Shown here piece by piece: positions 54,289 to 63,673 of a stretch of DNA of 64,000 nucleotides. This DNA comes from Mesorhizobium sp. CA14 (lineage in GTDB: Bacteria; Pseudomonadota; Alphaproteobacteria; Rhizobiales; Rhizobiaceae). The stretch is from positions 124,001 through 188,000 of the forward strand of contig NZ_JAIUHR010000001.1 in the NCBI RefSeq assembly GCF_020165195.1, written 5' to 3'. Position 1 is the first letter of the stretch, and each line of letters starts with the position of its first letter. Under the pieces are notes generated by a model, which was not told the DNA's origin, ran no database searches, and saw only the letters and a list, made by a program, of their open reading frames with translations. The translations under genes and the position numbers were made by a program.

Positions 54289-55718
54289 CAGCCTCCGGCG
54301 ACGAGGAAGACCGCGCCGATGGCGACGACAATCTGGCTGCGCCAGTCGCGGATGATGAAGACGACCGGGTCGTCATGCATCTCGTCGCGGCGGGCGAGGA
54401 TCCAAACGCGCATCGTGAGGTAAAGCACGATCGGCGCCAGCGGCCATATCAGCCACGGATGCGGATAGAGCTCGCGCACCGCCGGGCTGTCCATATAGAG
54501 CGCCAGGACCAACGCCGACGAGAAAGCCGACGCCATGCCGGCCTGCGCGACGATCTCCTGGTCCTCGGTGCGATAGCCGCGGCCGGCGATGCGTTCGCCG
54601 GGCGGGATGGCCGTGGTGCGCAACTCGACGAAGCGCTTCACCAGCGCCAGCGACAGGAAGAAGAAGATCGAGAAGGCAAGCAGCCAGAAGGAGACGTCGA
54701 CACCGGTGGCGGCTGCGCCCGCAAGCACGCGGATTGTGTAGAGGCCCGCGAGCGTCAGCACATCGATCAGAAGCATGCGCTTGAACGACAGCGAATAGGC
54801 TGTGGTGACGACCAGATAGCCGGCAAGCACGCCAAGAAATTCGATCGGCAGGAAGAGGCCGGCGGCGATGCCGACCGCAAGCAGCGCGGCGATCGCGCCG
54901 AGACCGAATGGGATCGACAACGCGCCGCTGGCGAAAGGCCGGCTGCGCTTTGTCGGATGCTTGCGGTCGAGCGCGAGGTCGAAGAAGTCGTTGACGATAT
55001 AGATGGCAGACGCCACGGCGCTGAAGGAAATGAACGCCAGCAGGCATTCCCAGATCATGTTCGGGTTGAAATATTCGTGCGACAGCACCATCGGCACGGC
55101 GATCAGCGCGTTCTTCAGCCACTGATGGATGCGCAGCATCTTGACGTAGGTCCTCAGCGTCGGGTTCGGCACGGGCACGGCATCGGCTTGATGCGCCGCC
55201 TGCCAGCGCCGGGCGCTGCGGTCGGGCGCCACCACGAGCGCGTTGCGCGCGGCGTCGAATACTTTGAGGTCGTGGCGGCTGTTGCCGGCGTAGTCAAAGC
55301 CTGCATCGCCATAGGCGGCGACAAGTGCCGCGCATTTCCTGCCGGAGGTCATGTTGTGCGGACCGTCGGTCGCCAGCACATGATCGAAAATGCCGAGATG
55401 CGCCGCGATCGCCTCCGCGAACTTACGTGGCGTTCCCGTCGCCAGCACGATCTTGCGGCCCTCCCGGTGCTCGGCGCGCAGCCGGTCGAGCAGATCCCGA
55501 CGGTAGGGTAGCGAGGCCGGGTCAATGTCGACGCGGCTGGCGATTTCCTGCTTCAGCCGGGCCGGGCCGCCGGTTAGCCAAAACGGCAGGAGAAAGACAT
55601 AGAGCGGGTTCTTCTTGAGCAGGATGAACAGGCCTTCCCACAGAAGGTCCGTTGCGATCAGCGTACCGTCGAGATCGACCGCAAGCGGAATTGCGTTCCT
55701 GTCCGACCTCGCGTCCAT
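54285..55718 (-). CDS. HAD phosphatase-UbiA prenyltransferase fusion (DPPR synthase-like)
   Basis: The 477-residue fusion has residues ~1-190 as a HAD hydrolase (LAVDLDGTLIATDLLWEG, VLATGTPRKFAE, DYAGNSRHD) and residues ~190-477 as a UbiA-type enzyme with the NDFFDLALDRKHPTKRSRP motif (NDxxDxxxD plus HPTKRxRP) of phosphoribosyl-polyprenyl-phosphate synthases. The domains suggest coupling of ribose-5-phosphate transfer to polyprenyl phosphate with removal of the 5-phosphate. First gene of the cluster. The lipid carrier is unknown. Confidence 0.82.
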   Translation of the reverse strand: MDARSDRNAIPLAVDLDGTLIATDLLWEGLFILLKKNPLYVFLLPFWLTGGPARLKQEIASRVDIDPASLPYRRDLLDRLRAEHREGRKIVLATGTPRKFAEAIAAHLGIFDHVLATDGPHNMTSGRKCAALVAAYGDAGFDYAGNSRHDLKVFDAARNALVVAPDRSARRWQAAHQADAVPVPNPTLRTYVKMLRIHQWLKNALIAVPMVLSHEYFNPNMIWECLLAFISFSAVASAIYIVNDFFDLALDRKHPTKRSRPFASGALSIPFGLGAIAALLAVGIAAGLFLPIEFLGVLAGYLVVTTAYSLSFKRMLLIDVLTLAGLYTIRVLAGAAATGVDVSFWLLAFSIFFFLSLALVKRFVELRTTAIPPGERIAGRGYRTEDQEIVAQAGMASAFSSALVLALYMDSPAVRELYPHPWLIWPLAPIVLYLTMRVWILARRDEMHDDPVVFIIRDWRSQIVVAIGAVFLVAGGW

Positions 55719-55917
55719 TGCCCTGCCCCGATCGAGCGCGGATCCCGAAACTCCGATCTCGGAAGGGAACCATGCGCCAACTCAACCCACGCCGTATGCC
55801 GGCGTCCTCGGGGCAGATATAGCCGGAGATGACGCAGCGAACGTTAAAACGTCCGGTTGCAGAGCATTGTCCTACCGGTTTTTCGCCGTCATCGTTAAGC
55901 GTCGGCTACCGGAAACG

Positions 55918-55946
55918 ATAAAAGGCCGGACATCGGTCCGGCCTTT
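55918..55946 (-). terminator. Terminator for the minus-strand small protein gene
   Basis: On the minus strand AAAGGCCGGAC-cgat-GTCCGGCCTTT ends in TTTTATC, 33 bases past the stop at 55980. Confidence 0.8.
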
Positions 55947-55979
55947 GCCAATCTTGCCCCGCCAATCTTGCGGGGACGG

Positions 55980-56243
55980 TTACTTGATACGGGCCGCGCC
56001 GCCCGAGATTTCGACCGTTTCCGAGCCGGTCAAGGCTTCGAGGTCACCATTGGGCAGAGTGACGAAGCAGCCGTTCGAGCAGAATTCCACCGTCTCGCCG
56101 GCGGCAAGCGTCAGCTCGCTCTTGGCGCCGCCTTCGGTCACGACCAAGGTCCGCGTCTGAGCGTCCCTGTTGATCGCGCTGGCGGCGAAAGCCGAACCGC
56201 CCAGGGCCAGCAAAGCGATGGCGGCAACGACAGACTTCCACAT
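55980..56243 (-). CDS. Small secreted protein
   Basis: This 87-residue protein has a signal peptide (MWKSVVAAIALLALGGSAFAASA) and a ~60-residue mainly beta segment, ..TLVVTEGGAKSELTLAAGETVEFCSNGCFVTLPNGDLEAL.., with two Cys (FCSNGCF) that could form a disulfide. Periplasmic; function unknown. Confidence 0.72.
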   Translation of the reverse strand: MWKSVVAAIALLALGGSAFAASAINRDAQTRTLVVTEGGAKSELTLAAGETVEFCSNGCFVTLPNGDLEALTGSETVEISGGAARIK

Positions 56244-56394
56244 TGAAATTTCGGTGTTTCAAGCACCGCCTCTGTTCAAATTTGCAAGGCATTCTCGCCC
56301 TTTGCATCGAAGCTTATATGAGATGTTACCTGAACCGCAACTGAATGCCGCATTCATGCCACAATCGGTTTCGGCGTCGGATGAGCCATCGCCC

Positions 56395-56448
56395 AAGGTC
56401 TATCGAGATTCAGGTCGGGCCGGCCTCACCTGAATATCGATAGACCTT
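56395..56448. repeat. Long hairpin overlapping the MscS gene stop codon
   Basis: 21-base arms AAGGTCTATCGAGATTCAGGT and the complement-like ACCTGAATATCGATAGACCTT (one mismatch) surround a 12-base GC-rich loop. The right arm includes the stop codon of the channel gene. It resembles the GATTTCAGGTCG hairpin at 21084-21110 and may also act as a terminator. Confidence 0.65.
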
Positions 56449-58936
56449 AGCCGGGGTCCGGTTTGCGGCCCCTGCGCTTCATCTTCGCCAGGCGCTCCCG
56501 CTCGGCCGCGGCTTCCGCCTCTAGCCTCTCGCGCTCTGCGAATTCGGCTTCGATCTTGTCGTCGTCGATCGGCCAGGCTTCGTGCTTCTTGCTCTCGACC
56601 ACGGCGCGCGGCGTCGATGGTATCTCGATCTGCTCCTGCTCGAAGATATCGAAGATGGCGAAGCGGATATCGTTCTGCACGACGCTGCCGTTCATGATGT
56701 CGGCGACGAACACGCGGATTTCGAATTCGAGCGCGGCCGAGCCGAAATTGGCGAACAGGACGAACGGCTCGGGGTTCTTCAGCACCATCGGATGGGCGCG
56801 CGCAATGTCCGTCAGGACGGCATGGACGTGCTTGACGTCGCTGCCATAGGCGACGCCGACCTTGATGTCGATGCGCCCGAGCTTGTTGCGATGCGTCCAG
56901 TTGCCGACAGCATTGTTGATGAGGTTCGAGTTGGGCAGGATCACCGCCTGCCGCTGGAAGGTCTCTATCTCGGTGGCGCGCACGCTGATCTTGCGCACCG
57001 TGCCGCTGACGTCGCCCGCGACGATCCAGTCGCCAACCTTGAACGGCCGTTCGGCAAGCAGGATGAGGCCTGAGACGAAATTGGACACGACGTTCTGCAG
57101 GCCGAAGCCGATACCGAGTGAAAGCGCGCCCGCAACCAGCGCCAGGTTGGAAAGATCGATACCCGCGGCCGAAATGCCGACCAGCGCGGCGACCGCCACG
57201 CCCGCGTAGCCGACACCGAGCCGGATCGAGTTGCGCACGCCGGCATCGACCTTGCCGCGCGCCATCACCGAGCCGTCCAGCCAGCCCTGGAACCAGCGCG
57301 TCAGGAAATAACCAATGCCGAAGACGACGATGCCGCTGAGGATGCCGAGGAAGGAGATGGTCACCGAACCGATCGTGACGCCGGTCGCCAGCTTGTAGGC
57401 CCAGGCCTCGATATCGCCGGGCTGGAAGCCCCACATCAAAAGGATCAGCGGCAGGAACACCACCACGATCATCAGGTTGATGGCGATGCTGACGACCAGG
57501 CCGAGCTGGTCGAGGGCGGTATCCTCGTAGCTGGAGTTTTCCGAAAGCCATCGCCCGACCGAAGTGTCGGCGAAGCCGCCCTCCTCCCCGATCGCGCGTG
57601 CCGACAGAAAGCCGATATAGGCCGTCACCAGCACCGTGCCGGTCACCACGACCTGGAACGAGACGAAAAGCGCCAGGCCGATATAGCCAAGCAGCGCAGC
57701 CGCAATGGTGAACAGGCCGAGGGCGACGGCCATTAAGCGAAGCCATGCCGGCCAAGGGCGCCAAGAGCCGTCAGCCTTCCTGAAAGGCCGCAGCAGTCCC
57801 ATCAGGATCAGGATGATGCCGACGATGATAGCGGCGACAAAGCCCCTGGCGATCGTCAGCGAAAGTGGCGATCCCATCTTCTCGTTGACGACCGACAGGA
57901 AGTAGTTGAACCCGAGCACCAGCGCCATGGCGGTCGTTAGGCCGACCAGCCAACGCGCCCGGCCGGTCGCGACCGGGATCAGGCGCCAGTTGGGCAGGCG
58001 CGGTTCGAGCGCCGCGTTGGTCAGCCGGTTGACGCAGAACACCATGGCGATCACCGTCAGCAAGGCATTGAGGAACGTGCCGATATCGCCACGCAGCACA
58101 TTGTAATAGTTGAAGAAGAACACGGCCGAGGCGAAGAAAACGCCGAGCGCCAGGGTCGGCAGCAGCGTCGACCAGAAGGCCACCGACAGTCTGCTGAGAT
58201 AGGACGGATCCTCGACGGTCGGGTCGGGCTCGAAGATGCGGCCGAACAGGCGTCTGCCGCCGATCAACAGCACGGCCGCCAAGGCCAGCGCCATAAGCGT
58301 CGCCGCAAGGATCGCCTGGAACTTGAACCTGACGGCGAAGCTCGCCCAGGACGACACCGCCTTGTAGAGGCCCGTGAACTGATCATGCGCGTCGGAAAAG
58401 GCCTGCGGGCTCAACGCGTCGGTCAGGTCGTAACGTTTGGTGATGACGCTGCGGAAAAGCTCGCTGCGCATGACGGCGATCTTGTCGACCAGCCCGTTGA
58501 CGCGGATCGACAGGTTTTGCGCGCTGGCGACGACCGCGTTGATCTGAGCTTTTTCCGTCGCGAGCGCACCGCGCTCGCTGCTGACGATTACCGGCTCGGC
58601 AGGTTGCCCCTGCGCCGGCGGCGGGCCGAGAACCTCGACGCGATTGTTGATGTCGGTGAGGCGCTGCCGGAATGCTAGCGCGCTGTTCAGCGCCGCGCGC
58701 GAAATATCCTCCAGCTGCAACCGGATGTCGACAAGCCCAGCATCGTCCTGGTCGGGGTCGCTCAGTTTCTTCTCCAGGCCGTCGGTCCTGACCGTCAGGT
58801 CCTGGATGACCTTGGTCTGATCTGCGATGAGCCGCGACGAACCATGGCCGATGGCCTGCGCCGACGCCTCGAGCGCCGGCTGCCCAAAGACAGCGGCGAT
58901 GACGACCAGAAGCAGGCGCAGCAGGCGGAAGAACAT
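56447..58936 (-). CDS. DUF3772-containing MscS-family mechanosensitive channel
   Basis: The 829-residue protein has a signal peptide (..LLRLLLVVIAAVFGQPALEASA), a periplasmic coiled-coil DUF3772 region (~25-200), about ten membrane helices, and an MscS pore/beta domain near 570-760 (..LALVAGALSLGIGFGLQNVVSNFVSGLILLAERPFKVGDWIVAGDVSGTVRKISVRATEI), followed by a charged coiled tail. It releases solutes in osmotic downshock; the large N-terminus is of the MscK-like type. Confidence 0.88.
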   Translation of the reverse strand: MFFRLLRLLLVVIAAVFGQPALEASAQAIGHGSSRLIADQTKVIQDLTVRTDGLEKKLSDPDQDDAGLVDIRLQLEDISRAALNSALAFRQRLTDINNRVEVLGPPPAQGQPAEPVIVSSERGALATEKAQINAVVASAQNLSIRVNGLVDKIAVMRSELFRSVITKRYDLTDALSPQAFSDAHDQFTGLYKAVSSWASFAVRFKFQAILAATLMALALAAVLLIGGRRLFGRIFEPDPTVEDPSYLSRLSVAFWSTLLPTLALGVFFASAVFFFNYYNVLRGDIGTFLNALLTVIAMVFCVNRLTNAALEPRLPNWRLIPVATGRARWLVGLTTAMALVLGFNYFLSVVNEKMGSPLSLTIARGFVAAIIVGIILILMGLLRPFRKADGSWRPWPAWLRLMAVALGLFTIAAALLGYIGLALFVSFQVVVTGTVLVTAYIGFLSARAIGEEGGFADTSVGRWLSENSSYEDTALDQLGLVVSIAINLMIVVVFLPLILLMWGFQPGDIEAWAYKLATGVTIGSVTISFLGILSGIVVFGIGYFLTRWFQGWLDGSVMARGKVDAGVRNSIRLGVGYAGVAVAALVGISAAGIDLSNLALVAGALSLGIGFGLQNVVSNFVSGLILLAERPFKVGDWIVAGDVSGTVRKISVRATEIETFQRQAVILPNSNLINNAVGNWTHRNKLGRIDIKVGVAYGSDVKHVHAVLTDIARAHPMVLKNPEPFVLFANFGSAALEFEIRVFVADIMNGSVVQNDIRFAIFDIFEQEQIEIPSTPRAVVESKKHEAWPIDDDKIEAEFAERERLEAEAAAERERLAKMKRRGRKPDPG

Positions 58937-59129
58937 GACTTTGTTGGCGACTCGCGGCCGAAAAATTCTCGAAATTTCCGCCTTTGATAAAGACCGGCCT
59001 ATCGGGCGGCAAGCCGTCCGATCGCATCGGCGAGAGTCGGCCTGGCGAAAAGCGATGGCGCAATCTTGGCTTTACGCTTCCCGCCTGCTCTATAGTCTGC
59101 CGCCTCGCATCATAAGGACGATAGGAAGA

Positions 59130-60389
59130 ATGGCGGAATATTCGGCCTTTTCGCTGCTCAAGAACGCGCTGACCGGCAACAAGGATTGGAAGCCCGCCTG
59201 GCGCAAGCCGGATCCCAAGGCTTCCTATGACGTGATCGTCATCGGTGGCGGCGGCCACGGTCTTTCGACCGCCTATTACCTTGCCAAGGAACACGGCATC
59301 ACCAATGTCGCGGTGCTGGAAAAAGGCTGGCTGGGCTCGGGCAATGTCGGCCGCAACACCACCGCCGTGCGCTCCAACTATCTCTTGCCGCAAAACACCC
59401 GCTTCTACGAACATTCGATGAAGCTGTGGGAGAACCTGTCGCACGACCTCAACTACAACGTCATGTTCTCGCAGCGCGGCTGCCTGAACCTCGCGCACAC
59501 GCCCGCCCAGCTCGACGATTATGCCAGGCGCGGCAACGCCATGCGCCATCTCGGCGTCGACGCCGAACTGATGAGCGTCGATCAGATCAAGCGGCTTGTG
59601 CCGGCGCTGGATGTCTCGGGTTCGGCGCGCTTCCCTGTCCTCGGCGGCTTGATGCAACGCCGTGCCGGCAGCGCCCGTCACGACGCCGTCGCCTGGGGCT
59701 ATGCGCGCGGCGCCGACCGGCGCGGCGTCGATATCATCGAGAATTGCGAGGTCACCGGTTTCCTGCGCGACGGCGACCGCGTCACCGGCGTTTCGACGAC
59801 GCGCGGCGAGATCCGCGCTAAGAAGGTCGCGCTTGCGGTTGCCGGCAGCACCGGCCGCGTCATGCAGCTTGCCGGCATTTCGCATATGCCGATCGAAAGC
59901 CACGTGCTTCAGGCCTTCGTCTCGGAATCGCTGAAGCCGATCATCGATACGATCCTGACCTTCGGCATGGGCCATTTCTACATTTCGCAGTCCGACAAGG
60001 GCGGCCTGGTCTATGGCGGCGATCTCGACGGCTACAATAGCTACGCCCAGCGCGGCAGCCTGCCGATCGTCGATGAGGTGATGAGCGAGATGGTGGCGCT
60101 GTTCCCCGGCCTGGCTCGCGTGCGCATGCTGCGCTCCTGGGGCGGGCTGTGCGACATGACGATGGACGGCTCGCCGATCATCACCACTGGCCCGCTGCCA
60201 GGCATGTATCTCAATTGCGGCTGGTGCTATGGCGGCTTCAAGGCGACGCCCGCCTCCGGCTGGTGCTTTGCCTATACCATTGCCAAGGACGAGCCGCACG
60301 AGTTCAACGCGCCCTTCACGCTCGACCGTTTCTATCGCGGCCTCATCATCGACGACAAAGGCCAGGGCGCGACGCCCAGATTGCACTAG
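59130..60389 (+). CDS. soxB: Sarcosine oxidase subunit beta
   Basis: The 419-residue flavoprotein has the FAD motif YDVIVIGGGGHGLSTAYYLAKEHG (~33-56), VLEKGWLGSGNVGRNTTAVRSNY, and an SARHDAVAW motif (~181-189) in the region of family flavin attachment. It is the catalytic subunit of heterotetrameric sarcosine oxidase, oxidising sarcosine to glycine with methylene-THF formed at subunit alpha. AGGAAG before ATG 59130. First gene of the soxBDAG operon. Confidence 0.95.
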   Translation: MAEYSAFSLLKNALTGNKDWKPAWRKPDPKASYDVIVIGGGGHGLSTAYYLAKEHGITNVAVLEKGWLGSGNVGRNTTAVRSNYLLPQNTRFYEHSMKLWENLSHDLNYNVMFSQRGCLNLAHTPAQLDDYARRGNAMRHLGVDAELMSVDQIKRLVPALDVSGSARFPVLGGLMQRRAGSARHDAVAWGYARGADRRGVDIIENCEVTGFLRDGDRVTGVSTTRGEIRAKKVALAVAGSTGRVMQLAGISHMPIESHVLQAFVSESLKPIIDTILTFGMGHFYISQSDKGGLVYGGDLDGYNSYAQRGSLPIVDEVMSEMVALFPGLARVRMLRSWGGLCDMTMDGSPIITTGPLPGMYLNCGWCYGGFKATPASGWCFAYTIAKDEPHEFNAPFTLDRFYRGLIIDDKGQGATPRLH

Positions 60390-60404
60390 GGTTTGGATTG
60401 AAAA

Positions 60405-60683
60405 ATGCTGATCACCTGTCCCTATTGCGGCCCGCGCGACGTCATCGAATTCACCTACCAGGGCGACGGCAACCGCCAGCGGCCGCAGCCCGCCTCGCAG
60501 AACCTCGACGCCTGGAACGCCTATGTCTACGATCGCCTGAACCCGGCCGGTGACCACAACGAGATCTGGCAACATTCCGGCGGTTGTCGCGCGCATCTGA
60601 GGGTCGTTCGCAACACCGTGACACATGAGATTTTGAGCACCGAATTCGCCCGTGGCGGCCACAAGACGGAGAGCCGCTCGTGA
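60405..60683 (+). CDS. soxD: Sarcosine oxidase subunit delta
   Basis: This 92-residue zinc-binding subunit starts MLITCPYCGPRD with C5 and C8 as zinc ligands, later HSGGCRAHLRV. 15 bp after soxB; its stop overlaps the GTG start of soxA. Confidence 0.94.
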   Translation: MLITCPYCGPRDVIEFTYQGDGNRQRPQPASQNLDAWNAYVYDRLNPAGDHNEIWQHSGGCRAHLRVVRNTVTHEILSTEFARGGHKTESRS

Positions 60684-63673
60684 GCCCGCGCCGCACCGAG
60701 ACCGGCGGCCGGATCGACCGGCTGCGCACCATCCGCTTCACCTTCGACGGCGCGGCTTACACCGGCCATGCCGGCGACACGCTGGCCTCGGCGCTGCTTG
60801 CCAATGGCGTGACGCTGTTCGGCCGCTCCTTCAAATATCATCGCCCGCGCGGCCTGCTTGCCGCCGGCGTCGAGGAGCCGAACGCGCTGGTGACGATGCT
60901 GCGCGGCGAAGTGCGCGAGCCGAACATTCCGGCCACCATGGTCGAGATCTATGACGGGCTGGTCGCCGTCAGCCAGAACCGCACGCCCTCGCTCGCCTGG
61001 GATATCGGCGCCCTCAACCAGCTCGGCGGCAAGCTCCTGTCGGCCGGCTTCTACTACAAGACCTTCATGGGTCCGGTGATCGGTCCGCTGAAGGGCACGC
61101 GCTTCTGGATGTTCTGCGAGCATTTCATCCGCCGCGCCGCTGGCCTCGGCAAGGCCGGCACCGCTCCCGACCCGGCGCGCTACGAGCGCATGAACGCATT
61201 TTGCGACGTGCTGGTCGTCGGCTCCGGCCCCGCCGGCTTGATGGCGGCAAAGGCCGCCGCCGACCAGGGCGTCCGCGTCATCCTCGCCGATCTCGAAGCC
61301 CACTTCGGCGGCTCCGCAAACTGGTCGGGCGAAATCATCGACGGCATGCCTGCCGCCGACTGGGCGCAACGCGCTGTCGGGCAGCTCGAAGGCAACGACA
61401 ATGTCCGGCTTTTGCCGCGCACGACCGTGTGGGGCTATTATGACGGCAACACGCTTGCCGCACTGGAACGGGTGACCGACCACAAGGAAACGCCCGCCAA
61501 GGGCGAGCCGCGCCAGCGCTACTGGGCGATCCGCGCGGGCACGGTGGTTCTCGCCACCGGCTCCTTTGAACGGCCGCTGGTGTTTCCGGGCAACGACCGT
61601 CCCGGCGTCATGCTGGCGCATGCCGCGGAACGCTACGCAGTTGAATATGGCGTGCTGCCGGGACAGCGCATCGCGCTCTTCACCAACAACGATAGCGCCT
61701 ACCGCTCGGCCGTTGCCTTGAAGAAGGCCGGCGCGACCATCGTTGCCATCATCGATGTCCGTGCCGACATCTCGAACGACATGCGCCGGCTCGCCGGCGA
61801 GGCCGAGGCCGAGCTTCTGGACGGCCATGCCGTGGTTGCGACCGAAGGCGGCAAGGCCCTCACCGGTCTCAAGGTGCAGCGCTTCGACGCCATGAGCGGT
61901 GCGCTGAGCGGCGATGAACGCAGCATCCATGCCGACAGTCTGTTGATGTCGGGCGGTTGGTCGCCGACCATCCATCTCGCCAGCCAGGCGGGCGCCAAGG
62001 CTGAATGGGACCCGGCCAGGCAAGCCTTCCTGCCGCCCAAGCCGACGCAGCGTTGGCTCGGCGCCGGCGCCTTCACCGGCAGCTTCTCAACCGCCGAAGC
62101 CATCGCCGAGGGCCGCGCGGCCGGCGTTTCGGCTGCCGGCGGAACGGCGGCGCCCGCCGCCCTGCCGACCGTCGAGGCCGCACCGGGCGATCCGGATCCG
62201 GCGCCGGTCTTCGAGATCAAGGCCAAGGGCAAGAGCTTTGTCGACTTCCAGCACGATGTGACCGCTGAGGACGTGCGGCTTGCGCATCGCGAAGGCTTCA
62301 TCTCGGTCGAGCATCTGAAACGCTACACCACACTCGGCATGGCGACGGACCAGGGCAAGAACTCCAATGTGCCGGGCCTCGCCATCATGGCCGAGGCGCT
62401 CGGCAAGCCCATCCCCGAAGTCGGCACGACGCGCTTTCGCCCGCCCTATACGGCGGTGTCGATCGGCTCGCTCGCCGCCGAACGCTTTGGCGACCTCAAG
62501 CCCGAGCGGCTGACGCCGATGCATGACTGGCACATCGCCAATGGCGCGACCATGTATTCGGCCGGCCTCTGGTACCGGCCGATGATCTACGGCCTTCCCG
62601 GCGAGACGGTCGAACAGGCCTATGTCCGCGAAGCGAAGGCCACGCGCGAAAGCGCCGGCATCGTCGATGTCTCGACGCTGGGCAAGATCGCGGTGCAGGG
62701 ACCCGACGCGGCCGAGTTCCTCGACCGCGTCTACACCAACATGTTTTCCACTTTGGCCGTCGGCAAGGCCCGCTACGGCCTGATGCTGCGCGAGGACGGG
62801 CTTGCCTTCGACGACGGCACCACCTGGCGGCTCGGCGAGCAGGAATTCCTGATGACCACCACCACCGCCAATGCCGGCAAGGTGATGCAGCATCTGGAGT
62901 ATTTCCTCGACGTCATCTGGCCGGAGCTGAAGGTCACCGTGACCTCTGTCACGGACGAATGGGCGGGCGCGGCGATCGGCGGGCCAAACGCGCGCGCCAT
63001 CCTCGCCTCTTGCGTCACCGGCACCGCCGTCGACAACGCCGCGTTGCCCTTCATGGGCATCGTCCATGGCCGGATCGCTGGCGTGCCGGTGATGATCTGC
63101 CGCCTGTCCTTTTCCGGCGAAATGGCGTTCGAGGTCTATTCCGGCGCCGGCTACGGCACCCATGTCTGGGAGGCCTTGATCGAGGCCGGCAAGCCTTTTG
63201 GCCTGGTCACCTATGGGCTCGAGGCACTGGGCACGATGCGCATCGAGAAAGGCCATGTCACCGGCGCCGAGATCGACGGCCGCACCACCGCACGCGACCT
63301 CCATCTCGACTGGATGCTGTCGAAGAAGAAGCCCTTCATCGGTTCGGCCATGATGGACCGCGAAGGCCTGATCGCGCCTGACCGGCTCGAGCTGGTCGGG
63401 CTGATCGCCCTCGACAACCGGCCGCTCAACGGTGGTGGCCATATCGTCGAGGAACTGGACGAGGCCAATCCGCACGACTCGCTCGGTCACATCACCGCCT
63501 GCTGCTATTCACCGGCGCTCGGCAAATATATCGCCCTGGCCCTGGTCAAGAGCGGCAAGGCGCGTCAGGGGACCCGCGCATTCGTCTCCGACCCGCTGCG
63601 CAACCGATTCGGGCCGGTCGAGATCGTCTCCAACCATTTTTACGATCCGGACGGGAGCCGCATGCATGGCTGA
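60680..63673 (+). CDS. soxA: Sarcosine oxidase subunit alpha
   Basis: The 997-residue protein has an N-terminal ferredoxin-like 2Fe-2S-fold remnant (FDGAAYTGHAGDTLASALLANGVTLFGRSFKYHRPRG), an FAD/NAD domain (VLVVGSGPAGLMAAKAAADQGVRVIL), and a C-terminal GcvT-type THF domain (~600-997). It transfers electrons and converts the methyl-derived formaldehyde with THF. GTG start overlaps soxD (GTGA). Confidence 0.95.
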   Translation: MSPRRTETGGRIDRLRTIRFTFDGAAYTGHAGDTLASALLANGVTLFGRSFKYHRPRGLLAAGVEEPNALVTMLRGEVREPNIPATMVEIYDGLVAVSQNRTPSLAWDIGALNQLGGKLLSAGFYYKTFMGPVIGPLKGTRFWMFCEHFIRRAAGLGKAGTAPDPARYERMNAFCDVLVVGSGPAGLMAAKAAADQGVRVILADLEAHFGGSANWSGEIIDGMPAADWAQRAVGQLEGNDNVRLLPRTTVWGYYDGNTLAALERVTDHKETPAKGEPRQRYWAIRAGTVVLATGSFERPLVFPGNDRPGVMLAHAAERYAVEYGVLPGQRIALFTNNDSAYRSAVALKKAGATIVAIIDVRADISNDMRRLAGEAEAELLDGHAVVATEGGKALTGLKVQRFDAMSGALSGDERSIHADSLLMSGGWSPTIHLASQAGAKAEWDPARQAFLPPKPTQRWLGAGAFTGSFSTAEAIAEGRAAGVSAAGGTAAPAALPTVEAAPGDPDPAPVFEIKAKGKSFVDFQHDVTAEDVRLAHREGFISVEHLKRYTTLGMATDQGKNSNVPGLAIMAEALGKPIPEVGTTRFRPPYTAVSIGSLAAERFGDLKPERLTPMHDWHIANGATMYSAGLWYRPMIYGLPGETVEQAYVREAKATRESAGIVDVSTLGKIAVQGPDAAEFLDRVYTNMFSTLAVGKARYGLMLREDGLAFDDGTTWRLGEQEFLMTTTTANAGKVMQHLEYFLDVIWPELKVTVTSVTDEWAGAAIGGPNARAILASCVTGTAVDNAALPFMGIVHGRIAGVPVMICRLSFSGEMAFEVYSGAGYGTHVWEALIEAGKPFGLVTYGLEALGTMRIEKGHVTGAEIDGRTTARDLHLDWMLSKKKPFIGSAMMDREGLIAPDRLELVGLIALDNRPLNGGGHIVEELDEANPHDSLGHITACCYSPALGKYIALALVKSGKARQGTRAFVSDPLRNRFGPVEIVSNHFYDPDGSRMHG

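Noticed and set aside
58383..60662. 759-codon minus-strand frame spanning soxB and the MscS 5' end
   Set aside because: It runs across two real genes and their divergent promoter, and its sequence has no protein-like motifs.
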